Assembly (NCBI GenBank): GCA_013396995.1
Contig: VWZP01005658.1
Coordinates: 2,790,453 to 2,854,452, forward strand
From: Dicaeum eximium
Lineage: Eukaryota > Chordata > Aves > Passeriformes > Dicaeidae
Length of the DNA: 64,000 nt
Reading direction: 5' to 3'
This document shows, one piece after another, positions 25,126-37,506 of the stretch. The notes below the pieces were generated by a model, which saw only the letters and a program-made list of their open reading frames with translations, was not told the origin of the DNA and made no database searches. The position numbers and the translations under genes were made by a program. Within the stretch, counting starts at the first letter, position 1. The number at the start of each line of letters is the position of its first letter.

Positions 25126-28100
25126 CTTTCTGACAGCTCTGCACAGGGAGTCCTGAGCAAATTTGTGACTGCTGCTGGAGAAAAAAACAGACTTGTGTTT
25201 GGGGGCAAGAGAACAACTCCTGGCTTAACTTCCAAGCGATTTAAACTTCTGTATATAAATAACTTAAAAGCTAAAACAAAACCAACCCAGAACCCTAAAA
25301 AAGAAAATCAACTGAAGATTTTAAATGTGACATATTGCAACTCTATTTACACTTAACAGACCAGGCAAGTTTTAAGGGTTTGTTCACTTGCCTCAACACA
25401 TCAACTAGAGAAGAGTATCACAGGATTAGGAAATCTTCAAATTATGGAATCCATGTGGAGCAGGAGGCCTTAAGGCAGAGGAATAGACAGTACCAACCTA
25501 TTGGAGTACCAAAGTCAGGTGCTGTTCTCACTCAGCTCTTGATGACTCCCACTGTGATGCTTCTGGTCCAGAAGCAATTTCTGTTCATTTCTTTATGCTG
25601 TGTTTCACCTCGTTTAGGCCTCAGGGAGGGCCTAAAGACTTGAGAGGTTTTAGTTCAGTTCAGCTATGCTAACAGAGATTTTAGTGGAAGAAGAGATGAA
25701 CTGGAGGTAATAAAGAGGCAATGACTAAGTAGAACCCAAAGTGTCCACCAAACATTTTTCTTTCCAGTTCTCTTGGTGGGGTGGCTGATCCTGGTGGGAG
25801 GAGTGAGAGGCCAAGCAGAAAGAGTCTCCTGGTAGTGCTCTATTTCAGTCTCAGTGCAAAACATCAAACTTTCTGCAGGATTTCTGTTCATCAAGTCTGC
25901 TGTTCAGGCAACACATACATGTTATTCTTGTCCCCTGAATCTGTTAATGAAGTTTGTGGGTTTTTTCCAACTCTATCCCTTAATGTGACTACAGCATTTC
26001 TAAGATTCAGGCTATGTGGATACAGCTCTGTGACCCATATAGTTATGGAGATGTAAACCTGTGCCTCTTAAACCAGTATAGCGCAGATAGTTCTATCTTT
26101 TTGTCATAGTTTTGTATCTGTTAATCCACTTTAAAAGCCCACATATAATCTGTTCATTGGGTTTAGCACTGGTATATGGTATATGTGATATTTACCAAGA
26201 CACCTTAGGAAGGTGGAATATTTGAATCTGAATAGCATGTTTGTCTATAAAAAACAAAATAGAAAATAAATAGAATTAATTTCTGGCTTGGGGATGAGAC
26301 CCAGGATAGAACTAGAAAGCATAATAGAAGGAAATAATAAGAAGAAGGTGATTTTTGCCTCAGCTGGTTTCTTATCTGCTTGGGTCCAGAGTGTTCAGAG
26401 ACCAGAGCACATTTCAGGGCAATTGGTTTCTGGAAGCTTTCAGTCCCACTGCACCCTCCTCATCTACTTCTACAGCCCAGATGGAGCCTTATTTACCAGT
26501 GAAAAGTACAGATGAAGGAATTGAAGAAACTCTGTTTGAGAAGATTAAAAAATGTGCAGTCAGTTTCAAATGCTGTTTAAAAAAAAAAAAAAAGAAATGG
26601 AAACATGGTAAAACTCCTTTCATTTGGAAAAGTTAAATCAGCTTTGTATTTGAAGGTTTTTAGCAAAACACTTATCCTGTTTCATCAAAACTCATTTCTC
26701 ACTAAAAGATAATGATAGGAAATTTCCATCCAATGTAGATTTGAGTCTGTCACCTGGTTTGTGATCCTGGAGGACTCAGTCCAGAGGCACTGGAATATGT
26801 CAGTAGCCATGCAGATGTGTTTCCTGTCAGAAATATCTACTTATTCCTGTCCCTTTCCACAGTTAGGATCAGTTTACCTAGGCTGTACAGGTACTGTGGA
26901 GATGAAATATCATCTGGATGGTTTTTAATGTTACCTTGGTTGAAACTGGGGACATGTGCTATCAGTAGAAACTGTGTTGTTGAGAATCAATGTTTGCACA
27001 CTTATCCAATCATTTCCCTAGCATGGATGCTGGTTTTAGGTTTTTATTCTTAGCAAAAACAGAGTGTTATCCAAATCTCAGGAGTAAAAACTTCCATCCT
27101 TTTGCTGTAAAATCTGTTTTAAGGTAAAAAAAGCAGGCCTGGCTTGTATCTTCTGGAAACATTTATGTTGGGATCACAGCAACTCTCGGTCACAAGATCA
27201 GCACTATATTTTTTATTTATATTTTTGGCAAACTGAAAAACCTGCTAATCCAGAAAATCAGTATCAAAACCTATAAAAATGCTTATGATGCCTCTTTCCA
27301 AAGTATTTAATCCCTTTCAAATAGTTTTGCTGTCAAGTATTACAAACTGCCCCAAATCTTTCAAGGCTTTGACATCTGTATCCTCTGCATCCCTGGCACA
27401 TGTACAGCTTTCAGATTATGCTTGTGACTTGTCATGTATTAATTTCAAAATATGCCTTAGGAAAAAAAGTTGTTTTCATTAAACCTCTGTAAAGACATGA
27501 TTGCCAGGGTTTTATTTCAAATTATAGCATTATGGTAACTAAGGCAAGAGCTGTGGCATCAGCTTTTAAAGTAATAGATTTAAAGTAGCAACAACAAATA
27601 TCTACTAATTATTTCTGTTGCAGTAAGGTTTAGTTTATCAAAGCATTGAAGAAGTCCTAGAAACCCCTTGTTTTTGCTTCTAAAGGAGCATCACTAGAGA
27701 AATTTTGTTTATTATAATTACAAAACCAGATCCCATGAGTAGCAGATGTTTTGAGAAAGCTGAGAAATTAAGTTATAATGAGAACAATTGTTCTGGTTAA
27801 ATAATGCATACCTCCAGCTACAGAGATGTTACATTTAGAGATTCTAAAATCTTATGTTCCAGTCTTGAAAACAATTAAAATGTCTTTTTGTCACCAATTT
27901 AAGTAATGCTTGAGAACCAAGAATTTTAAGTGTCTTCCCTGAAGCAAGAAACACATTAACAATAACAAAGGCCTATTCCCTATTGTATTCTGTGAGCTGC
28001 ATTTTGCAGCAATAGCTTTTTGAAAAGAATTAACCTTCAACAACCTCAATTGCTGAAATCTGGAAGTGAAGAATGTTCTTTGGTAGAGGAAAAATGCAAA

Positions 28101-28499
28101 GATCTAAGCATTTCATAGAATTGCTACACAGTGTAAACAAATAGTAATTCATATGGTATTTAATGTTTCAAGTTTGTTTTATTGACCTCATTTCCATTTG
28201 TACCTCATCTCCCAATCAACCCTTGCCTTTAGATTTTATGTGCATTATAAAATATGCCAGAAAATTGATTCCTGGAGGATTGATGTTGAAGTACAGTCTT
28301 TGCTTAGAGTTCTGTGTGCAGTTAAAAGTAGGTATTGGAATATTCCAACATTTAACCCTTCTTTCTGTAATAGACAAGGATGTCACGGTGCTCTGTTGCA
28401 TTGTATGTTCTCATTTCCTTGGATTGCTCTGCTCATTCCTTTGCTGTCTTCATTATCTGTTGCAGAAGTCTTGATGGAAGCAAAGCAGCATAATAAAGA
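25126..28499. other. Unique AT-rich non-coding DNA
   Basis: Many short open frames (25335-25643, 25781-26056, 26355-26636, 28163-28474, 28198-28521) overlap each other in different frames and show no motif. A 15-base A run is at 26579-26593. No repeat family is recognised. Confidence 0.55.
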
Positions 28500-28980
28500 T
28501 CATCTTTTTGATTGCAGCTAATCATAAGCTAAAAATGCAGAACTTGTTAATTATCTGGTAAAGCCAGCGATTCTTCAGGGACAGAGCGGTTAATTTCCTT
28601 TCTTTGTATTTTCTAAGCATATCACTATTAATAATGGAGATCATAAGCTCAACATTCCTGAAAATGTGCTAGTTAAGTAAATGCAGCTGACTTATGATAC
28701 ACCTCATAAGAAATCTTCAGAGAGCGACAGATTTTGCTTTGCCTGAGAAATTGTGGACATACTCTGAATATGGTATTGAAATACAGCAAAGGCTTAGATC
28801 CGTCAGATCTACCTAGGCCCTGGAAGAAATAGGAAGCCAATTTTCGTTATTCACAATGAGTTTTGTTTATTAATTAAGCTATCTTAAAATCTATTTTAAC
28901 ATATTGCTGGTGGCTTTGCTGCTGCTGAAGCATTATATGCTCGTTGCTGGTCGTGGATGGATTTAGGGAAGCTAGCTCAT
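28500..28980. other. Candidate conserved non-coding element (weak)
   Basis: This stretch keeps several CpG pairs (in AGCGAT, AGCGGTTAA, GAGCGACAG, TCCGTCAG, TTCGTTA, CTCGTTG, GTCGTGG) in an otherwise CpG-poor region, has no simple repeats and no long open frame, and carries ATTAAT- and TTAATTA-type homeodomain words. Retained CpGs with no coding potential suggest possible constraint. This is inference only. Confidence 0.25.
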
Positions 28981-30119
28981 GTCTGGATGTTTGATTCTGA
29001 TCTAGAATGAGTACAAAGCATTTTGGCATTGGACTGGTACTGCAGGTAATGGGATTTTTTATTTAAACACCCCCCCCACCCCAGACAATGGTAATTTGTT
29101 TGTATGTGGACATAAGTCAGTTATGTAACTCAGTGCTTTGCAGATCTGAAGAATCCTGACATCAGATTCAATAATCCAAGTGATAAATGTAACACTTTGC
29201 ATGCCAATTATTTTGTGACCTTATATGCATGCCTTAACACTTCCCTTTGCATTGCTGTGCTCTGGATTAATTCATCAGTGTAATTGAAAAGGTCACGGAA
29301 GGGTACTGTGGGTGCTGAGGGTCTAAGTGGCATCACAGCTCACAGTTTGAGTACCTGTAAGAAAAGAAAGGCAGAAAATGTGACAGATGAGACTTTTCCA
29401 AATTGAAATAAGAAACAAAGTAGTTTTTCCAGCAGAAACACTTATGACAGACCTTGACAATGTAATTGCCTTCAGTCTGCTAACATTAAGATTAACTTGA
29501 GCATTTTGACTAGAATCCAGCTCTCCTTCTCCCTATGTAATTCTCCCTGTTCTCAAAATTAGCATTTGCAAGTTAACTTTGTTAATAAATAAATCACATT
29601 CAAGCTAGAAATTAGGCACCAGTCTACCTGTGAATGGCTACTAAATTAAAATAAAGCCTTTGCTATAAAATAGGCAATTATGACAGTTTATAGTTACAGA
29701 AGAGAATATACCTCTATAGCCAGAGGATGATATATTTTAAAAAATTCATAATAACTGTCTAATTGGTTGGTGAACCTTGCAATGCTTATTTGTGCTGTGT
29801 CACATCTGCTTGGTGACATTGTGAACTGTTCTGGATTCATTTGTTCAGCCAAGAGGCCTTTGAGGCAAATCTGCCTGAGATTTTCACAGGGAATTTCAGG
29901 AAGGCCAAGAAAAATTCATTAGCACTTAAAAAAATCCAAGTGACCAGAAAAAGCAGAATGTTATGAAAACAGTGAAGGGGGAAAGGTGGTGCCCACACTT
30001 CCTTTAGGAGCATCCTGCTGCTGGAAACGCTGGTGTGGAACTGGAGCACTCCATGTCAGACTCCTGGGAGAGGATCATGGCTTGGAATACCAGCTGGTTA
30101 TTTCTGCCTGCTTGGGCGT
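28981..30119. other. Unique non-coding DNA
   Basis: No gene or repeat recognised. A short C-rich run lies at 29070-29084. The minus-strand frame at 29837-30049 has no domain. Confidence 0.55.
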
Positions 30120-30400
30120 AGTGAAGGGTGTTTGCTGTGAAAAGGTCACATAAAATTTTAATCAGGACAGAAGGGAAGGCACGAGGAACACCGTGCAGCC
30201 TGGCAGGGAACCTGCCACGCTTTCCCTTGTGCCCCTCTGGAGCGAGTGTGGCTTTAGCAGGGACATCTTCTATTGCCCCACGTCTCAGGGGTCACCAATT
30301 ATTGTCATTGGAGTCCTGTCGGGGTGAATCAAGACTCTTGGCTCCAATATCAGAAGGCTGATATTATTTATTAAAATGACTCCATTGTTCAGAAGGATTC
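30120..30400 (-). mobile_element. Endogenous retrovirus fragment: LTR 3' end plus leader (probable)
   Basis: Read on the minus strand, 30400 to 30298 looks like the end of an LTR: AATAAA (plus-strand TTTATT at 30367-30372) followed by a short R/U5-like stretch. Immediately beyond is TGGTGACCCC (30288-30297) and a GACGTGGGGC-like word (30275-30283), the form of a retroviral primer-binding site. The GC-richer sequence on to about 30120 would be the untranslated leader. The text at 30275-30365 matches my memory of a repeated avian ERV sequence. No gag, pol or env frame is present and the U3 end toward 30500 is not clear, so it is a decayed or truncated copy. The family is not determined. Confidence 0.6.
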
Positions 30401-31056
30401 GGGCTATTTCTGCCCAGGTACAGAGCTACATCTTGCTTCTTCAAGCTCCATACCCAAACTCTGCTAGAATGCCCAAAAATGTTTACAAAGTCAGAGAGAT
30501 AGCAATTCTTTCTGTCATAGGTTGAGGAAAGGAAACCACATCTCCTATATCAGGAGACAGAGCAAAGGGAATGCATTTTGTCCTTGAAACACACACACAA
30601 AGATTTGAAATCTGCAGAGGAAAAGAGCTTTCCCATGGAAGAAAAAACTCAGCAAGTTTGCATCTAAGAGACTTATAAAATGTCCAGTGACAGTCTTCAT
30701 CCCCCAAAGCACCTGTGAGCCAGGAGGGAAATGTCCCACAGCCTCTTGGTGGGAAATGTCCCTCCAGGAGCCCCTGCTGAAGGAGGGATATCAACACTTA
30801 TTGCCATTGTCCTGTAGAAGTTTCCAGTTCATAGAAATGCTATTTCCTGTGCTAAAAAAGTGGGAAACTATCTTAATTTAGTCAAAAAACGCTAGGCTGG
30901 TGCCTTCTGATTACTTTGTGAGACTGAAAAAGAAATGCAGCAATTTCTTTAAAGTGGAGAAAAGATACTTTTCCACTTGGCCAATCAAAGTTTTCAAAAA
31001 AATATAATTATGGTTGCTCTGAAGTACATGTCTTTTGTATCTATACCCTGAATATT
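30401..31056. other. Non-coding DNA, possibly partly ERV U3
   Basis: If the LTR end at 30298-30400 is intact upstream, its U3 would lie here on the minus strand, but I see no clear TATA or CCAAT box or TG boundary. The overlapping minus frames at 30483-30797 and 30545-30739 have no retroviral motif. Confidence 0.35.
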
Positions 31057-31115
31057 TTGTTTGTTTGATTGGGGGTTTTAGGGGGTTTTAAGTTGTTTGT
31101 TTTGGCGTTTTTTTG
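31057..31115 (+). repeat. G/T-rich low-complexity tract with a decamer duplication
   Basis: A T-rich, G-run-bearing strand contains a perfect tandem of GGGGGTTTTA (31071-31080 and 31081-31090) flanked by TTTGTTTG-type words. Two G5 runs are too few for an intramolecular quadruplex without help from nearby G pairs. Confidence 0.8.
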
Positions 31116-32336
31116 AAAGTGCTGGAGGCTCACTTTTCCAAACTATTGCTCTTACCCCAGGACTGTGCCTCGAGTCTATAATGGGAGTAGTAATGGTCAT
31201 GTATCTGCTCTTACCTAAGGCAATAAAGGTGATGAAAGGTTTTGAAAATTCAGAGCTCCGCCTTAGTTTATCTTCCATAAAAAATTAGGTTTTACAAACC
31301 TACTGACCCTGTTACTCTTAGTTTATGAGTTTTGTGTCAGAGTTTGTCCTCCTAGCTAAAATAGATCTGTCTTGTGCAACTGTGATGCAAGGCTTTGTGG
31401 TGTGTTTATTTATAAATACACAACAAAGCTTTGGGAAAGAAAGGGGAAGGTTATATGGCTAATTCTGACATTTTATTTTTAAATGATTTCAATTATGGCC
31501 ACAATGCTTTTTGTATTTGAAATTATTTTATGATCAAGCAAAAAAACCCTCTACACATAAATAAATGGGTGTTCTGTCAATGGTAACCTTCATTTTCAAG
31601 GAAGATGTTATTTCTGAAATACCAACTTTAACTTTAAATCAAAGATGTCTGACTCTTTATACTACTAGCACAGAATAATTCTCTGTAGAGAACTTTCTGT
31701 TACTCCTATAGAAAGGGAAGCTAGCTATATTATACCGCACTAGAAGAATACTTGAGATTATATAGCTTAATATAATTTCTATCCATAGGGCTCTGAGAGA
31801 GAAAGAATAACAAGATATTGTTCATCAGTGAAAAGTAGAGAGGAGGGAAAGGAAGGTTACTAAGACTGAAAATTAGTACTTAAAAGCATTAGATGACTGA
31901 AAAAGGCAAGATTTTTAATAATTAAGAGGCTCTGATACTGTTTTGATATAGTTATGATAAAGTATTTGTTTACAATTGCTAGTTCAAATTGATGCAAAAT
32001 AAAGGGAAAAATTTAATTTCAAATAAAAACTTGACTCTTCTTTCCCAAAGAATTATTGATGCAAAGCCTCAAGGGTTCAATGTACTGTGAAAACTGAGGT
32101 ATCAGCTTGCATCTGGATCTGCTACTGGAAGTTTTTCTGTTGTCAATGCAGCATTAAAGATCATTTTAACTTGTTAGTTTTGTGAAGCTGGTGTTTATGC
32201 AACTGTATGGCACAGATTGCTTTCTTTACTGCTGAATTTTAGTTTTCCCAATGAGAGCATGGAGAATGCCAGAGAAAACACAGTGCTGCCAAAAACCAGT
32301 TCAGGATCACAAAGAGTGTTTTGTTATGTAGAGGAC

Positions 32337-32378
32337 CTCTGATACTTTTAGTTTTGATCTCTGATACTTTAGCTTTTG
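32337..32378. repeat. 22-bp direct tandem duplication
   Basis: CTCTGATACTTTTAGTTTTGAT (split here for reading as CTCTGATACTT and TTAGTTTTGAT) at 32337-32358 is followed by a near copy at 32359-32378 that lacks one T and has a C for T. This is a local duplication. Confidence 0.75.
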
Positions 32379-33344
32379 CTTTGGAGAGGCAGGGAGTGAA
32401 CCCTATAATGTATTTTTTTTCCATCCGATCAGTGTTGGATGTATCCTAAACTTTGGCTGAGTCAGGAAATAACGATGAGACAGTGGCAGAGGTTATGCTT
32501 TTGCTTTTTCCTTGCATTTTTTCCCATCCAGTTGCTTGGATGCAGCTGACAGTCACACAGACTGTGTGGTGAAGACACACTGATGGTGACAGGTCCTGGC
32601 ACTCTCTTGTTTATGAGATCTGATGAGGTAGCAGCATGAATTCTTTCAGCTGCACTATGCAGATGACACACACTATATTAATCAAACTGAAGCTTACAGG
32701 TCTTGAGCTGTTCACTTTAAATTTAACCATTTTTTTAAAAAGCAAAAGGTAAATAATGCTGTGATCTGCTTCTAAGATTTATTAATACCAAATCCAGCAA
32801 TTTTTACCTTTATGAGAAGTTGCAATTCAACTGTGACATCCTTCATAGCAAAAATGATATTCCAGACATCATAAATGACATTTCCCTTCGAGCAAGCCTG
32901 CAGATGAGGAAGCACCAATACCTGTTCAGAAGCTGATTTAGAGTTAACAGGGGGACAATTTTACTGTGCTACAGTACATAAACATTCCGCACTGACGACG
33001 TTTTATAGCTGGTCACAGTGCTGATAAATATATTTTATGGAATATCTGCTTGTAATGTGCAGATGGAGACAGAGGAATTCTCTGTTTCATTTTGGTTTAT
33101 TTTACTTTGTCATTTTAATAGCATTTAGAATAAGCCTGATAGGCCATTAAAACCTAGCAGATATACCTAGCTCTTAGTTGCACTGATGTAAATTACAGTT
33201 TGCTGTCTTTGGTAAAGTTATTCCACACTTATAGAGCAATTTGCAGATTGTAGATATGCCTTGAGGCATTACAGAGATGTAAAATTAGAGCAAATGAAAT
33301 AAGCATCAAACCTTTCCTGGAAATTATAACTTTTTTCTATTATT

Positions 33345-33418
33345 TAAAAAAAACACCAACACCTAAGCATTTGAAAGCCAAAACAAAACCTCCACAAAAC
33401 AACAGCAAAATAAAACTC
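33345..33418 (+). repeat. A/C-rich low-complexity tract
   Basis: An A-rich stretch with CACCAAC, AAAACAAAACC and CACAAAAC words, of the same composition class as 5789-5980 and 9578-9667 but less pure. Confidence 0.7.
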
Positions 33419-36400
33419 TACATATGATGCTTTTATTTCTACTATACTTTTCCAGCCTGAAATAAAAAAAAATTTCTTCTGATTAAAAGCTAAATATAAT
33501 TTTTGCTTTAGGCTGTTTGTATCTAAAGGATCTACTGCTGATATCGAAATAGGGGGGTCAGCCTGGAGAAGGCTGGCTTCCTACATTTTCAATTCTTTAA
33601 CTGATCATTCTGGCTTAAAATGCCATAAACCTTGTGATCCTACATGCATCACTTTAGGCATGTTTTCCCACGATCATCAGAATAGAGAAATATGGGACTA
33701 TTTATGAAACTCTAATCCCCCTCTTGTATCAGTGTGAGAAGTCAGGTGAGCCCTATTTTTTATCTTGTGTTTTGTCATTTACACCAGAATACTTCAATAA
33801 GCTGTGAATTTAAATTCCTGAATATTATTCTGCAGCACTTAAAGGGCACCAAGGGCAGCTTCAAATCTGTCTAAATCCTGCAAGATCTTCCTAGTCCCAG
33901 AGGGTTTTGCCAGCATGCCCAGGAAGAACCAGGGTAGGATGATATTTGGATGTGAAGCTTTTCCCAGTTTACCCGCTAAAGAGGGGAAGGAAGGAGCCTA
34001 GTAGAAAATGAGAGTTGTTCTTTGTGATTTCCTACTGTTTCTTATAGACTTTTCAGTATTAATTACCTTCTTAACAGCTGGCTTAATTTGTTTAAGGGTC
34101 CTTTAGGCTGTGGAAGGTAAATCTTGTTCACAGGTTGGGTATGTGGTTTGATATTGCAGCTCCTGGGGGAGCAGAAATAGATTTGCAGATACCAGCCCTG
34201 GCTTCCTGTGGGGCTCTGGCTGGGGCTGTGCTGAAGAAAAATACCTTGCAAATCTTCCTTAGTGCCAGCAGGAAGCTATTTGGGAGGCCTCAGAACTACC
34301 CAATTGCAAAGTGTATGGTTTCCTTCCTCTGGACTGTACGTGTTGAGCTTTGCTGCCCTGTGTCCTACAGGACACTGAAACCTACTGTGGTGGGGATTTT
34401 CAGAGTCTGCTGAAATATTTTCAAGGTGTGATGGGGCTGGCAGAGTGCTGTGCCAGGAGTCCCCAGTGTCAGCAGCTGGGTGCCCTCCTTGGTTTGGTGT
34501 CATGCTGTGACAGCAAAGTTTTCATATTGCAAGGGAGCCATCCTGGCTGAGCAGTGCCTCAGTCAAGCTGGAATGGAAAATCACTTTATAATACTAATTA
34601 GAATGAAGCTTGCAATTTTAGCTGCTAGCATTGAATTTGTATAATTTGTTTTACCTACACACACATCAGGTTTCCTGAAGAGAGAGGCAGGACAGGTGAT
34701 GTGTGTGCAGAACTTTAGAAGAAACACGAAAAAAAAGCATGAACTTAATGTTAATAATCCTGCATCTGTGCTAGGAGCCAAAATGTGTTTCTTCCTTTGA
34801 AATAAACCTATTTTGCATTAACATTTTTGTGTCTCCTTTGTGCATGTCTGTTTAGCCTCACAGCCTAATCTCATATGTTTAAACAAGATTCAGAATGTCC
34901 CAACAAGGTTAAAATATATTAATGTGAGTTCATGAATTGGAACCACTCTCTGGATCCTACCCAGGGTCTCTCTTACACTGCTGTAAGTGGGTGGTAAGGT
35001 GGAGGCATGTGGATTTTTCATACTCAGATGAGTGCTGTTGTGCTTTATTGTGCCAGCATGAAATGCCAGCATTTCCACATACGCTGGAAATAAATCTTTG
35101 CTGATTACAGAGTGAGGATTCAAGAGCCACATCTGAGATATCTGGCTTTGGCATTGTCCCTCCAGAGCCCTTAAAGGTGAGCTTGAAGAATGGCAGTCTT
35201 TTTATGTAGCTGCTGGAGCCTTTGCCTTGTTACTTCACCTAAGAGTTGCTTTTTTTACCCTCATGGACATGTCCTTGCTGTGGTGATGGTTTTCCAGACC
35301 TGAGTGTTTACAGGGTCTCTGTGTTGGCAAACACTCAGAGAAGTTGTGCCCTTTTGCACAGTGCTATCACCAGTTTTGTCTTTTTCTGGCTGTGCAGGAT
35401 TTATGGGAATGCCTTGCAGAGGCATTTTTTTTTCTTCTCAAAAATAGATGAGGCATACAGATTTCCTCACCATAAATTGTGGGAGTTGTCCATCCTTTTA
35501 TCAATGGTGGAAGAACTATGGGCAGACAATGAGGATCCACAAGCATTTTCCCTTCTTGCAGACAGAACAGGCAAGCACTCCAACTAGAGAGTTAAAAGCA
35601 CCATTAATTTCAGGTCAGATAATTCTGAGTTTTGGCACAGAAGAGGTCAGGAACAATGGTGTGTAAGAGCCTGGATCACCTGTAATGTGAATACAAATAT
35701 AAGTCAGCAATACCATAAGGGCAGAGAGGTGCTTTAAGTACCAATAAGGCTAACAACCTGACAGAGATGTTGCTAGTTTTGTACTGGGATAAAATTTGTA
35801 TGGATTCGTAATTCAAAAGTTCTGTTACACGAATCATGCCTTTATTTGTATTGCAAATCTTAGAAATAAAAGCAGAGTCCTCACTGAGGTAAAGAGAGTC
35901 TCTGTAACTAGGGGTTCTTTTACTGATTTGAAATTAACCCCACTACATTTAACCCTGCTGAGTGTAAGGAACTGGAGTTACTGCTGTTTCTTGGCATCTT
36001 TGTTGCTTAAGGTATGACAATGACTGCAGCACCTACTCTTGCTGGTTATCTGGCTCTGTCATGCTTCCCTGATAGTTCTTTTCCTTCTTTTGAGATGCTT
36101 GCAGAAATTTTTGAAAAGAACCATCACTTCAGCTCGGAATGCTTAAATCCCTGTAATGATGTTTCTATTATACATCTTGTATCCTATATAATCTCTGTAT
36201 TCAAGCAGAAACAAATATTAAAGCATCAGAGATGAATAAAATAATTTGGTTTACTTTGTTCAGTGGTCAGTTATACACAGAGAATGATAGGGGTAAACAG
36301 AAAAAAAAAATTAATACATAAATATGTAAGCACAGTCAAAACTATGACATTTGAGAACCTTTATGGTACATGTGAAGGCTTGGTCTGAAGAAACTTATTT

Positions 36401-37269
36401 AATGACTCTTACAAACCAGGCATTGTATTGCAAAAATGGTTCTTTTAACAGAGCTGCTATTTCACTGTAGGTTTTTCTACTAGGAATATTCTATAGTTGC
36501 TGTGTAATGATGCAATAAATTCACCCAGGAGCTTGTTACAGTTAATAACCTGTAAAGGGCAAAGGTATTTGGACAATGAACACGAAATTAGACCTGTATC
36601 ATTCACTAACAGTGTAAGTTATTTCTTCCTTTGTCCTTCAAAGAAATGTCATTTTGCAGAAAAAATGGAGGTCAGCTTATTTCCTACATGTTTAATTTTT
36701 TACAGCCAGTGGCTTCTCTGTAAATAAATAATATGCCTTGCTCAGAAGACAAGCATCAATTCTGAAAAATTATCAAAGACATTAGAATACAATGCTAATG
36801 TATTTCATGCTTGAAAAGCTACAGCTGCCAGAAATTCATAGCAATCAATCAACGTTTTTCTTTTGCTGTTTCTCGTGTATTAGCAACCCATCAGTAATAA
36901 TTACGACCCAGGCTGTCCCCACTCTTTCAGATAAATGTACTGGTTATATTGATTCACTTAATATTCCTCTGTGGCTATTTCAAAAGCAGGTACCATTTCA
37001 GAAGACAAGCAGACACCTCTTTCCCTTTCTCTGTAGAATACTTTATATTTTTTTCAGACAATTTAACACATTTCTTTATGTTTGAGTAGAATTACCTTTT
37101 CTACTACTGTGATCTGTAAATTAGAAAACTGAACAATGGAACTGCAATAGAGAAATGTTTCGTCTTTCACAGCCTGTCAAGTCATTCTTCCATTCTTTAA
37201 TAGACAAAGTCTGGTGATCACAGAGCCAGCCCCAGTGCAAAGTGTTCTCTGAAAGAGAACTATCCAAGT

Positions 37270-37506
37270 GGTAATGGCTTTGAACCAAAGGAGGGGGGTA
37301 TTGATTCTCTAGGAGGAAGAAATTCTTCCCTGTGAGGGTGGTGAGGCCCTGGCACAGGTTTTTCATAGAAGCTGTGGCTGCCCCATCCCTGGAAGTGTTC
37401 AAGGCCAGGATGGATGGGGCTCTGAGCAATTTGGACAAATGAAAGGTGTCCCTGCCCATGGCAGAGGGTTGGAATCTTCTAATCCAAGCCAGCCTAAAAT
37501 TCTACT
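37270..37506 (+). mobile_element. CR1 LINE, 3'-end fragment
   Basis: The hallmark text of the avian CR1 3' region is plain: GGAAGAAATTCTT then CTGTGAGGGTGGTGAGGC, CTGGCACAGG, GAAGCTGTGGCTGCCCC, TCCCTGGAAGTGTTCAAGG, AGGATGGATGGGGCTCTGAG, AAAGGTGTCCCTGCCC and GGGTTGGAA. It lies in the sense orientation on the plus strand and covers only the last part of the element, the usual 5' truncation of CR1. The terminal segment (37475-37506) is decayed and the short terminal ATTCT-type repeat is not intact, so it is probably an old, inactive copy. The minus-strand frame at 37121-37459 is antisense to it and not a gene. Confidence 0.93.

Larger units (their letters stand above)
31116..37269. other. Unique non-coding DNA
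   Basis: No gene or known repeat family is seen over 6 kb. A 22-bp direct duplication lies at 32337-32378 and an A/C-rich tract at 33345-33418. A GC-richer patch at about 34130-34560 is open in several overlapping frames (34135-34413, 34350-34550, 34450-34644 plus; 34276-34503 minus), none convincing. Frames at 35246-35587, 36014-36235 and 36792-37085 show no domain. Confidence 0.55.

Noticed and set aside
37121..37459. 112-codon minus-strand frame
   Set aside because: It is antisense to the CR1 fragment and therefore not a gene.
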